DNA of 64,000 nucleotides from Benzoatithermus sp963720725 (GTDB lineage: Bacteria > Pseudomonadota > Alphaproteobacteria > Geminicoccales > Geminicoccaceae), in assembly GCA_963720725.1 (NCBI GenBank), contig CAVRGN010000003.1:558001-622000 (forward strand), written 5' to 3'. Below the pieces are notes generated by a model that worked only from the letters and a program-made list of their open reading frames with translations, was not told the origin of the DNA and made no database searches. This document shows positions 25,615 through 33,991 of the stretch, one piece after another. Each line of letters opens with the position of its first letter. The first letter of the stretch is position 1. The position numbers and the translations under genes were made by a program.

Positions 25615-26559
25615 TCAAGCGGTCCTGCCGCCGAAGCGGCGACCGGCGAGCACGACCAGAAGCGCCACGATGGCGACGATCAGCATGGTCGAGACCGAGA
25701 GGGCGGCACCCAGCGGCCAGTTGCTGGCCTTGCCGAACTGGACCTGGATCATGTTGGCGATCATGACGCCGTCCTTGCCGCCGACCAGCCGCGGCGTGAC
25801 GTAGTCGCCGACGGTGGGGATGAACACGATCAGCGCCGCCGCGATGATCCCGGGCATGGACAGCGGCAGGGTGACGCGCAGAAAGCGGCGCAGCGGCCCG
25901 TCGCCCAAATCGGTCGCGGCCTCGAGCAGGCTGCGGTCGAGCTTCTCCAGCGAGGCGTAGATCGGCAGGATGGCGAACGGGGCCCAGGCATGGGCCAGGG
26001 TCACGACCACGGCGCCGCTGTTGTAGAGCAACCAGGGCAAGGGTTCGGCGATCAGCCCCAGCCCCACCAGCCCGGAGTTGAGGACGCCGCCATTGCCGAG
26101 GATCACCTTCCAGGCGAACACGCGCAGCAGGTAGCTGGTCCAGAACGGGATGGTGATCAGGAACAGCCACAAGGCCTTGCGCCGGCCGCCGTGAAACGAG
26201 ACGTAGTAGGCGATCGGATAGGCCAGGAGCACGGTGATCGCGGTGACCGCGCCGGAGATCCACAAGGACCGCAGCATCAGCGTGCGGTAGAGCGGGTTGG
26301 TCCAGCTTTCCCGATAGTTCGTGAGCGTGAAGGTGCGATCGAGCGTCAGGCCGTTCTGGGACCAGAAGCTCAAGACCAGAATGGCCGCGATCGGGATCGC
26401 CAGCAGCAGGAAAGCGTAGGCGAAGGCCGGGCTGACCAGCAGCCAGGCCGCGGTGCCTTCGCCGCGCAACCAGGTCGACGCCACGGCTTCGCCGCGGCCC
26501 GTTCCTGCGTGCGCGGTCTCGAGCGCCATCCCCTGTCCGGCCTGTCGCGGCAGGTTCAC
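25615..26559 (-). CDS. ABC transporter permease, PotB-type
   Basis: Partner permease (314 aa). Six helices and an EAA loop (LLEAATDLGDGPLRRFLRVTLP region). The PotB-like extended periplasmic part before helix 2 includes FTLTNYRESW. The start is uncertain: GTG 26559 or ATG 26529, neither with a strong ribosome site. It follows the Rieske gene by 43 bases. No periplasmic binding-protein gene is found in the cluster. Confidence 0.87.
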   Translation of the reverse strand: MNLPRQAGQGMALETAHAGTGRGEAVASTWLRGEGTAAWLLVSPAFAYAFLLLAIPIAAILVLSFWSQNGLTLDRTFTLTNYRESWTNPLYRTLMLRSLWISGAVTAITVLLAYPIAYYVSFHGGRRKALWLFLITIPFWTSYLLRVFAWKVILGNGGVLNSGLVGLGLIAEPLPWLLYNSGAVVVTLAHAWAPFAILPIYASLEKLDRSLLEAATDLGDGPLRRFLRVTLPLSMPGIIAAALIVFIPTVGDYVTPRLVGGKDGVMIANMIQVQFGKASNWPLGAALSVSTMLIVAIVALLVVLAGRRFGGRTA

Positions 26560-26602
26560 CTGCGCCGCGGTGCGCGCAGTGTCGACGGGCCGGGGCGGAG
26601 GT

Positions 26603-27811
26603 TCAAGCGTCTTCGGTCAGGAACGCGGCGTTGCACGCCGCGAGGGTGCCGGCCGTCGGCGCCCGGTCGAGATCGAGGACCGGCATCAGCCGCCGCAGAT
26701 GGTCGTGGTAGCTGCGCACGCCATATTCGAGGTCCGACAGGATGACCCCGTCATAGCCGCTGGAGTGCACGGCCTCGTTGGACCAGACGATCAGCTGCGC
26801 ATCCTCCGCGCCCGTGATCCGGTCGATCCGGCCGGACAGGTAGCGCGCAGCGCGCAGCTCGCGGCTCTCGTCGCGGTAGGCGAAGGAGCGTCCCCGCTGC
26901 AGCGTCCGGTCGACCGCCAGCGGGAACTCCTGATAGAACAAGACCGAATCCGGATAAAAGGTCAGCACCGTGTTCGGGAAGAAGCCGATGTAGAGCCAGG
27001 CCCGCCGGTGGCTCGGCGGGAGGCTGGTCACTTCCGGCAGGAGCTTCTTGTACTTCCGGACGCTCCACAGGCTGCCCGGACCCTCGTTGAAGGGTGCGAA
27101 GGAGCGCGAGGCGCCGCGGACGAACGGCTCGTCGGAATAGCCGTGCCCATAGAGGTCCTGCAGCCCCGGATGGGCCTTGGGAACGTGGTAGCCCTCGTTG
27201 TCGACGTCGCGCACGGCCTTCCAATTGACCGGCAGCTCCTCCTTCCACTCGCCGCCATGGGGCAGGGTCACCAGCTCGTGGCTGCGGTAGTGGGCGATCT
27301 CGTCGGCGAAGGGCGCCAGGATGTCGGCCACGGCGGGCTGCGGGCTGGGCTTGAAGCGAACGAACACGAAGCCTTGCCAGAGCTCGAGCTCGATGGGCTT
27401 CAGTCCCCATTGCACCGGGTCCAGCGGCGGCAGGGTCTGCGGTCGGGCCGCACCGCGCAGGGTACCGTCGAGATGGTACGACCAAGCGTGGAACGGGCAG
27501 GTGATCACACCCTTGCACACGCCGCGCTCGTCGGCCACGACGCGCGAGCCGCGGTGGCGGCAGATATTGTGGAAGGCGCGCAGGACACCGTCGCGGCCAC
27601 GCACGACCAGTGCGCGCTCGCCGGCCACGTCCAGCGTCAGATAGGCCCCGGGCTGCGCCAGCTCGCACTCATGCCCGACCAGCTGCCAGGAGCGGCGGAA
27701 CAGCAGCTCCTTCTCGAGCTCCAGCAGCTCCTCGTTGGCGTAGCTCCAGGCTGGGAGCCCGCTGCGATCCCAGCCCGCCGGGATCGAAAGGTCGCGCGGC
27801 TGCATGTTCAT
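26603..27811 (-). CDS. Rieske non-heme iron oxygenase, alpha subunit
   Basis: Ring-hydroxylating-type oxygenase large subunit (402 aa). The Rieske [2Fe-2S] ligands are Cys84-x-His86 and Cys105-x2-His108. The mononuclear iron site shows His209 and His214 in DNEGYHVPKAH, with bridging Asp204. ATG 27811 has GGAGG eight bases before it and is preferred over the upstream ATG at 27844. It sits between a methyltransferase gene and a PotBCA-like importer. That suggests it acts on a quaternary or methylated amine, as GbcA/CntA-type Rieske enzymes do. No reductase gene is adjacent. Confidence 0.87.
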   Translation of the reverse strand: MNMQPRDLSIPAGWDRSGLPAWSYANEELLELEKELLFRRSWQLVGHECELAQPGAYLTLDVAGERALVVRGRDGVLRAFHNICRHRGSRVVADERGVCKGVITCPFHAWSYHLDGTLRGAARPQTLPPLDPVQWGLKPIELELWQGFVFVRFKPSPQPAVADILAPFADEIAHYRSHELVTLPHGGEWKEELPVNWKAVRDVDNEGYHVPKAHPGLQDLYGHGYSDEPFVRGASRSFAPFNEGPGSLWSVRKYKKLLPEVTSLPPSHRRAWLYIGFFPNTVLTFYPDSVLFYQEFPLAVDRTLQRGRSFAYRDESRELRAARYLSGRIDRITGAEDAQLIVWSNEAVHSSGYDGVILSDLEYGVRSYHDHLRRLMPVLDLDRAPTAGTLAACNAAFLTEDA

Positions 27812-27833
27812 GTGGCCGCCCTCCATATTTATT

Positions 27834-27843
27834 TGAGCGCTCA
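27834..27843. promoter_or_regulatory. TetR-type operator candidate before the Rieske gene
   Basis: TGAGCGCTCA is a perfect palindrome flanked by A/T-rich, partly symmetrical sequence (TTGAATGAGCGCTC on one side). It lies in the 70-base spacer between the methyltransferase and Rieske genes. Similar GAATGAnnnnTCATTC-like sites bind TetR-family repressors in other bacteria; no such regulator gene is nearby. Confidence 0.4.
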
Positions 27844-27881
27844 TTCAAAATAATGGACGAGCAGCCGGCTGGCAAGCCGTC

Positions 27882-28664
27882 TCAGCCGGGCTTGCGGCCA
27901 CGGAAATGATGGGGGCAGTGCTCGCCCGTGCCAAGGACGACCACCATGGCCTCCCAGGTGCGGATCTGGCGCGCGGACTCCGCCTCGCCGAGAATTGCCC
28001 GGGCGCGATCGCCCACCGGCCCGCGCAGCCGCTCGAGCTCGGCGCCCGCGACCTCCCGGTACCAGGGATTGCGGTCGACCAGCGCCACGTCGACGAAGCC
28101 GGCCGCCGCCAGCGCCTGCCGGTATTTCGCCGGCGAGGCCATGCCGAAGTCCAGCGCCTCGCAGGCGATGTAGTGCGCCATCTCGGGCGATGGCGGGCCG
28201 TCATGGCCGATAAGCCAGTCGGAAGCCGCGAACCAGCCGCCGGGCCGCAACACGCGGAAGGCCTCGCGCGCAAGCGCTTCCTTGTCGGGGATGTGGACGA
28301 TCGAGTCCTTGCTGAACACGAGGTCGACGCTGGTGTCCGGCAGCGGAAACGGCCCAGGCGTCACCTCGCGGATCTCGATCCGGCCCGCTAAGCCGCTGGC
28401 CTCGGCGCGGGCCCGCGCCTTGGCGCACACCGGCGCCTCGACGTCGATGCCGATCACCCGGGCGGCACCGTAGTCGCCGGCGAGCGCCACCGTGATTCCG
28501 CCCGCGCCGCAGCCGATGTCGAGCACGGTCCGGCCGCCGAGGTCGAGGCCACCGAGAATGCGCGCGACCTCCTCCGGCCCGCCCGGCGAGAGATAGCCCT
28601 CGCCCCACAGTGCTTCGAGGAACTCGGTCGTCGCATCGTCGTAGAGCAGATCGCCGTGCGCCAT
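27882..28664 (-). CDS. SAM-dependent methyltransferase, phosphoethanolamine N-methyltransferase-like
   Basis: Class I methyltransferase (260 aa). It starts with the ALWGEGYLSPGGPEEV element seen in phosphoethanolamine/sarcosine N-methyltransferase-like enzymes. SAM motif I VLDIGCGAGG lies near residues 46-55, then FSKDSIVHIPDKEAL and LRPGGWFAASDW. ATG 28664. It is the first of a same-strand set with the Rieske and Pot-like genes, so amine N-methylation is plausible; the exact substrate is unknown. Confidence 0.8.
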   Translation of the reverse strand: MAHGDLLYDDATTEFLEALWGEGYLSPGGPEEVARILGGLDLGGRTVLDIGCGAGGITVALAGDYGAARVIGIDVEAPVCAKARARAEASGLAGRIEIREVTPGPFPLPDTSVDLVFSKDSIVHIPDKEALAREAFRVLRPGGWFAASDWLIGHDGPPSPEMAHYIACEALDFGMASPAKYRQALAAAGFVDVALVDRNPWYREVAGAELERLRGPVGDRARAILGEAESARQIRTWEAMVVVLGTGEHCPHHFRGRKPG

Positions 28665-28807
28665 CCCCGCCTCCCGGTTTCCCGCCGCGCTGTGTTTTGT
28701 CGCGAGTGCATGGCACGCGTTTCAGGCACTGCCCACGGCACGGCGACCATCTCAAGGCATGCGAGCGGGCGCGACGCTACCAGAGCCGGCGCACGCCGCA
28801 CCCGCCG

Positions 28808-30712
28808 TCAAAGACCGGTCGTTGGCTGGCCGTAGCCCAATTCCTTCAGGCTTTCGGCGATCTCCTCCAGGATCAGGGGATCGTCGATCGTGGCCGGCAC
28901 CTTGAAATCGCTGTTGTCGGCGAGCTTCTTCATGGTACCGCGCAGGATCTTGCCGGAACGGGTCTTCGGCAGGCGCGAGACGATGGCGACCAGCTTGAAG
29001 GCGGCGACCGGTCCGATCTGGTCACGAACCTTGGCCACCAACTCGTCGCGGATCGATTCCGGCGCGCGGTCGACGCCGGCCTTGAGCACGACCAGACCCA
29101 GGGGCAGTTCGCCCTTGAGCTGGTCGGCGACGCCGATCACCGCACACTCGGCCACGTCCTTGTGGCCGGCCAGCACCTCCTCCATGCCACCGGTGGAGAG
29201 ACGGTGGCCGGCGACGTTGATGACGTCGTCGATGCGGCTCATGATGTAGAGGTAACCGTCCGCGTCCTTGTAGCCGGCGTCGCCGGTGAGGTACCAGCCG
29301 GGATAGCGCGACAGGTAGGACTGGCGGTAGCGCTCGTCGGCATGCCACAGGGTCGGCAGGCAGCCCGGCGGCAAGGGCAGGCGGATGCAGATCGCCCCCA
29401 TCTTGCCGGTGGGCAGGATCTCGCCTTCCTCGTCCAGGATCTGCACGTCGTAGCCGGGCATCGGCACGGTGGGCGAGCCCGGGCGGACGGGCAGGTGCTC
29501 GATGCCGACCGGGTTGGCGGCGATGGCCCAGCCGGTCTCGGTCTGCCACCAGTGATCGATCACCGGCACGCCGAGTTGTGCCTCGGCCCAGAGCAGCGTG
29601 TCGGGATCGCAGCGCTCGCCGGCGAGGAACAGGGTGCGAAGCGAGGAGAGATCGTAGCGGTCGATGTGGGTGCCTTCCGGGTCCTCCTTCTTGATGGCGC
29701 GGAAGGCGGTGGGTGCGGTGAACAGGACCGCGACCTTGTGCTCGGCGATCACGCGCCAGAAGGCGCCGGGATCAGGCGTGCCGACCGGCTTGCCCTCGTA
29801 GACGATGGTGGTGTTGCCGTTGAGCAGCGGCGCGTAGCAGATGTAGCTGTGGCCGACGACCCAGCCCACGTCCGAGGCCGCCCAGTACACCTCGCCGGGC
29901 TGGACGCCGTAGATGTGGCGCATGGTCCAGAGCAGTGCGGTCGCGTGGCCGCCATGGTCGCGCACCACACCCTTGGGCTGCCCGGTGGTGCCCGAGGTGT
30001 AGAGGATGTAGAGCGGGTCGGTGGCCTCGACCGGCACGCAATCGACCGGGTTCGCGGTAACGGCCTCCGCCCAGTCGAGGTCGCGGCCCGGGACGAGTTC
30101 AGCCGTGGCCTGGGGCCGCTGCAGAATGATGGTGTGGCGAGGCTTGTGTGCGGCCTCCTCGATCGCCCGATCGAGCAGGGGCTTGTAGGGGATGACCTTC
30201 GTGCCCTCGATGCCGCAGGAGGCCGAAACGATCAGGACCGGCTTCGCGTCGTTGATCCGGGCCGCGAGCTCGTTGGCGGCGAAGCCGCCGAACACCACCG
30301 AGTGGACCGCGCCGATCCGGGCGCAGGCGAGCATCGCCACCAGCGCCTCGGGCACCATCGGCATGTAGACGATCACGCGATCGCCCTTGGCGACGCCGCG
30401 ACGCACCATCGCGCCGGCGATGCGCGCAACCAGGTCCTGCAGCTCGCCGTAGGTGATCGAGCGCCTGATACCCGTGACGGGGCTGTCGTGGATAATTGCA
30501 GGCTGGCTGCCGCGGCCGGCGGCGACATGGCGATCGACGGCATTGTAGCAGGTGTTCAGGCGCCCGCCCTTGAACCACCGGTAGAAAGGAGCGTGCGAAT
30601 CGTCCAGCACGGCTTCCCAGGGGCGATCCCATTGCAGCGCTGCCGCGGCTTCCGCCCAAAACAGGTCCGGCCTTTCGAGGCTGCGCTCGTAGATGGTGCG
30701 GTAGATGTCCAT
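28808..30712 (-). CDS. prpE: Propionyl-CoA synthetase-type acyl-CoA ligase
   Basis: AMP-forming short-chain acyl-CoA synthetase (634 aa) of the PrpE/ACSS3 branch, activating propionate and probably acetate. Landmarks: GGRLNTCYNAVDRHV near the N-terminus, ATP-binding YTSGTTGQPKG, DHWWQTETGW and the C-terminal TRSGKILRG with the acetylatable lysine. ATG 30712 is chosen (GGGGAGG ten bases upstream) over the frame's extension to 30748. Stands alone; pairs functionally with ActP. Confidence 0.9.
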   Translation of the reverse strand: MDIYRTIYERSLERPDLFWAEAAAALQWDRPWEAVLDDSHAPFYRWFKGGRLNTCYNAVDRHVAAGRGSQPAIIHDSPVTGIRRSITYGELQDLVARIAGAMVRRGVAKGDRVIVYMPMVPEALVAMLACARIGAVHSVVFGGFAANELAARINDAKPVLIVSASCGIEGTKVIPYKPLLDRAIEEAAHKPRHTIILQRPQATAELVPGRDLDWAEAVTANPVDCVPVEATDPLYILYTSGTTGQPKGVVRDHGGHATALLWTMRHIYGVQPGEVYWAASDVGWVVGHSYICYAPLLNGNTTIVYEGKPVGTPDPGAFWRVIAEHKVAVLFTAPTAFRAIKKEDPEGTHIDRYDLSSLRTLFLAGERCDPDTLLWAEAQLGVPVIDHWWQTETGWAIAANPVGIEHLPVRPGSPTVPMPGYDVQILDEEGEILPTGKMGAICIRLPLPPGCLPTLWHADERYRQSYLSRYPGWYLTGDAGYKDADGYLYIMSRIDDVINVAGHRLSTGGMEEVLAGHKDVAECAVIGVADQLKGELPLGLVVLKAGVDRAPESIRDELVAKVRDQIGPVAAFKLVAIVSRLPKTRSGKILRGTMKKLADNSDFKVPATIDDPLILEEIAESLKELGYGQPTTGL

Positions 30713-30805
30713 GGTGTCGCCACCTCCCCGGCAGTCGCAGCGCTGCACGATAGGTAGCGCCGCGGAACGTCACAACGCGGCGAGATGACCATGCATTTAC
30801 GGCGT

Positions 30806-30834
30806 TTGCCGCCGCCTGACGGATAGCCTACAGT
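30806..30834 (+). promoter_or_regulatory. Predicted promoter of the ABC-cyclase operon
   Basis: TTGCCG and TACAGT (four of six matches each) are separated by exactly 17 bases and end 27 bases before the ATG at 30862. The spacer is shared with the divergent acyl-CoA synthetase gene. Prediction from sequence only. Confidence 0.4.
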
Positions 30835-30861
30835 TCGCCCGTCGGGCAGCGCGGAAGGCCG

Positions 30862-33507
30862 ATGGAATCCTCCATCTTCGGCTTCATCTGGAAGTACAGC
30901 AAGCGGCAGCAGCTGGTGATCCTGGCGCTGAGCGTCACCTTGCTGCCGCTCAACTATTACTCCTACGACATTCCCAAGCAGATTATCAACCGCGCCCTCG
31001 GATCCGGTGACAACCAGGAGTTCTTCGGCCACAGCATGGACCGCATCGACCTGTTGATGGTGCTGTGCGGCATGTTCCTGGCGATCGTTCTGGTCAGTGG
31101 CGCTCTGAAATATGTCGTGAATGTCTATGCGGGCGTGGTCGCCGAGAGAATGCTGCGGCGCCTGCGCTACCAGCTCTACAGCCACCTGCTCCGCTTCCCC
31201 TTGCCGCACCTGCGCCGGGTGAGCCAGGGCGAGCTGGTGCAGATGATCAACGCCGAAACGGAGGCGCTGGGCGGCTTCGTCGGCGAGGCCGTGAGCACCC
31301 CCGGGCTTCAGGCCGGAACGCTGCTGACCAGCCTGTTCTTCATGTTCATGCAGGACTGGAAACTTGGCCTCGCGGCGGTGGCGCTCTATCCCTTGCAGAT
31401 CTACATCATCCCCAAGCTGCAGCGGCAGGTGAACCTGCTGGGCAAGGAGCGGGTGCGCCAGGTCCGGCGCAATGCGGAGAAGATCAGCGAGGTCGCGGCC
31501 GGTGCACGCGACATCCGGGCCAACGACGCCACGGTCTACGAGCGGGCACGATTCAGCGAGCAGCTCGGCGTCGTGTTCTGGATCAGGTTCGACATCTACA
31601 AGAAGAAGTTCCTGATCAAGTTCCTAAACAACTTCATCTCGCAGCTGGGGCCGTTCTTCTTCTACTCCATTGGTGGCTATCTCGTCCTACAGGGCCAGAT
31701 GACCATCGGCGCCCTCACCGCGGTTGTTGGCGCGCAGAAGGACATCACCTCACCCTGGCGCGAACTCCTGACCTACTACCAGTCCCTCTATGACGTGAAG
31801 ATCAAGTACGAGCAGGTCGTCACCCAGTTCGCGCCGCCGGGCCTCAGGGACGAGCGCGCTCAAATTGAAGAGCCTGAGACCATACCTCACCTTGTGGGCG
31901 AGCTGCGCGCCAGCAACGTCTCCCTGCTCGGCGAGGGCGGCGAGCACCTGCTGGACGGGGTCACGTTCCGCATCGAGCTGCCCAGCCATGTGGCGATCAT
32001 CGGTCCGGCCGGCAGCGGCAAGGAGGAATTGTCGCTGATCCTGGCCGGGCTGGTCGAGCCGACGAGTGGACGGCTGAGCATTGGCGAGCTCGACCTCGCC
32101 GCCCAGCCCGAGGCCGTGCTCGGACGCCGCATCGGCTATGTCGGCAACCCGACCATGGTGTTCGCGGGCTCGATCGAGGACAACCTGCTCTACGGCCTGA
32201 AATATCGCCCGCAGCGCCCCCGCCCGGTCGGCGAGGACGCCCTCTCGCGCTACGAGCGCGAGATGACCGAGGCGCGCCAGTCCGGCAACAGCCCGCACGA
32301 CCCGCAGGCGGACTGGATCGACTATCTCGCCGCGGGCATCGATGAGCCGGCGCAACGGGTGACCAGCATCGTGCGCGTGCTGGAGCTGGTCCGGCTCGAT
32401 GGCGACGTGTTCGGCCTGGGGCTGCGCAGCGCAATACCGGACGGCGCCCACAGCGAGCTCAAGGACCGGCTGCTCGAGGCGCGCCAGGCGATGCTCGACC
32501 GGCTCAGCACCAGCCCTGACATGTCGCGCCTGGTCGAGCCGTTCGATCCCGAGCGCTACAACACCAATGCCAGCCTGGCGGAGAACTTGCTGTTCGGCTC
32601 GCCCGTGGGTCCGACCTTCGATCCCGAACAGATCGCCGACCAGCCCTATGTCGGCGAGACGCTCGAGCAGACCGGGCTGCTCGAAGACCTCTATCAGGTC
32701 GGCTACCGGCTGGCGCAAACCATGCTCGAGCTGTTTGCTGATCTGCCGCCCGAGCACGAATATTTCAGTCAGTTCAGCTTCATCGCGCCCGAAGACCTGC
32801 CGACCTACCGCGCCCTGCTGACCCGCGCGGATTCGGCCCATCTCGAACGGCTGTCGGCCGAAGACCGCCGCCTGCTGCTGGCACCGACCTTCAAGCTCAT
32901 TCCGGCCCGGCACCGGCTCGGCCTGGTCACACCCGAGCTGATGGACAAGGTGCTGGCGGCGCGGCGCTACTTCCGCGAGCACTTGCCGCCGCGCCATGCG
33001 GACGCAATCGCCTTCTTCGACCCCGCCGAATACAACATCGCGATCACGATCCAGGAGAACGTGATCTTCGGCAAGATCGCCTATGGGCAGGCACAAGCCT
33101 CGCAGCGCATGGCGGAGCTGCTAACCGAGCTCCTGGTGAAGCTCGATCTGCGCACCGGCGTCATGGCCGTGGGTCTCGATTCGCCGGTCGGCATCGGTGG
33201 CGGACGGCTGTCGCTCGCGCAGCGGCAGAAGCTCGGGCTGGCGCGCGCCATCCTCAAGCAGCCCGAGCTGCTGGTCCTCTACGACCCGCTGGGTCCCCTG
33301 GACCAGCGCGAGCAAGCGGAGGTGCGCGACGCGCTGCTCTCCGCCACCGCCGGGCGCTCGGTGGTCTGGGCATTGCAGCACGACGAGTGGGCGGTCGCGT
33401 TCGACCGGGTGATCGAGCTCGAGGAGGGCCGTCTGGTGAACGAGGGGCCGCCGTCCGGTGCCGCTGGGGATGTGCGCGACCGCGCCAAGCTACTTTCCGC
33501 AGAATGA
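30862..33507 (+). CDS. Atypical ABC exporter-like protein with degenerate, interrupted ATPase domain
   Basis: Membrane protein of 881 aa. Residues 1-320 form an exporter-type transmembrane domain (about six helices, RLRYQLYSHLLRFPLPH). The nucleotide-binding domain is abnormal. Walker A is GPAGSGKEE (381-389), with Lys387 kept but Ser/Thr replaced by Glu388. The Q-loop region reads GYVGNP (425-430). The signature is LSLAQ (783-787). Walker B ends Asp808-Pro809, so the catalytic Glu is missing. Between Q-loop and signature lie about 350 residues instead of about 50, carrying two extra copies of an ENxxFG motif. First gene of an apparent operon with a cNMP-binding protein and a cyclase. ATP hydrolysis is doubtful; function unknown. 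Confidence 0.8.
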   Translation: MESSIFGFIWKYSKRQQLVILALSVTLLPLNYYSYDIPKQIINRALGSGDNQEFFGHSMDRIDLLMVLCGMFLAIVLVSGALKYVVNVYAGVVAERMLRRLRYQLYSHLLRFPLPHLRRVSQGELVQMINAETEALGGFVGEAVSTPGLQAGTLLTSLFFMFMQDWKLGLAAVALYPLQIYIIPKLQRQVNLLGKERVRQVRRNAEKISEVAAGARDIRANDATVYERARFSEQLGVVFWIRFDIYKKKFLIKFLNNFISQLGPFFFYSIGGYLVLQGQMTIGALTAVVGAQKDITSPWRELLTYYQSLYDVKIKYEQVVTQFAPPGLRDERAQIEEPETIPHLVGELRASNVSLLGEGGEHLLDGVTFRIELPSHVAIIGPAGSGKEELSLILAGLVEPTSGRLSIGELDLAAQPEAVLGRRIGYVGNPTMVFAGSIEDNLLYGLKYRPQRPRPVGEDALSRYEREMTEARQSGNSPHDPQADWIDYLAAGIDEPAQRVTSIVRVLELVRLDGDVFGLGLRSAIPDGAHSELKDRLLEARQAMLDRLSTSPDMSRLVEPFDPERYNTNASLAENLLFGSPVGPTFDPEQIADQPYVGETLEQTGLLEDLYQVGYRLAQTMLELFADLPPEHEYFSQFSFIAPEDLPTYRALLTRADSAHLERLSAEDRRLLLAPTFKLIPARHRLGLVTPELMDKVLAARRYFREHLPPRHADAIAFFDPAEYNIAITIQENVIFGKIAYGQAQASQRMAELLTELLVKLDLRTGVMAVGLDSPVGIGGGRLSLAQRQKLGLARAILKQPELLVLYDPLGPLDQREQAEVRDALLSATAGRSVVWALQHDEWAVAFDRVIELEEGRLVNEGPPSGAAGDVRDRAKLLSAE

Positions 33508-33520
33508 GTTGGAGCCGAGG

Positions 33521-33991
33521 ATGACCCTCCAGCAAGACGTCGAGGTGCTGCGCAAGATACCATTGTTCGCCAAGATCGAGCCGGCTCGGCTGAAGCTGCT
33601 CGCGTTCACCAGTGAGCATGTCGAATTTCGCGCCGGAGAGGCCATCTGTCGCCAGGGCGACCCCGGCGATGCAGCCTACATCGTGCTCGACGGGTCGGCG
33701 GAAGTGGTGGTGCAGGGGGAGGGCGGCCCGATGACCGTGGCCAGCATCGGGCGCAACGACATCGTGGGCGAGATTGCCATCCTCTGCGACGTACCGCGCA
33801 CCGCGACCGTCATGGCGACCACCCCGCTCGTGGCATTGCGGGTATCGAAGGATGGCTTCTTCAATCTCGTCTATCAGTTCCCGGCGGTGGGCGTGGAAGT
33901 GATGCACGAGCTGGCGTCGCGCCTGCTTCTGACCACCCAGCGCCTGACCGAGACGTCGCGGCGCCTGCGCGAGGTGGAGCGTGCCGGCTGA
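33521..33991 (+). CDS. Cyclic-nucleotide-binding domain protein
   Basis: Stand-alone cNMP-binding domain (156 aa) without a DNA-binding helix-turn-helix. The phosphate-binding cassette VGEIAILCDVPRTATV retains Glu84 and Arg93, which contact ribose and phosphate in known cNMP sensors, so nucleotide binding is likely. A helical tail (RLLLTTQRLTETSRRL) could mediate protein contacts. ATG 33521 has GGAG six bases upstream, 13 bases after the ABC gene. It overlaps the cyclase gene by 11 bases, so it probably senses that enzyme's product. Confidence 0.88.
   Translation: MTLQQDVEVLRKIPLFAKIEPARLKLLAFTSEHVEFRAGEAICRQGDPGDAAYIVLDGSAEVVVQGEGGPMTVASIGRNDIVGEIAILCDVPRTATVMATTPLVALRVSKDGFFNLVYQFPAVGVEVMHELASRLLLTTQRLTETSRRLREVERAG

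Noticed and set aside
28610..30757. Plus-strand frame of 715 codons opposite the acyl-CoA synthetase
   Set aside because: Same antisense artefact; the minus-strand protein is unmistakable.
31750..33096. Minus-strand frame of 448 codons opposite the atypical ABC gene
   Set aside because: Checked because the plus-strand domain is so unusual, but the plus frame runs unbroken with recognisable motifs and the minus product has only generic composition.
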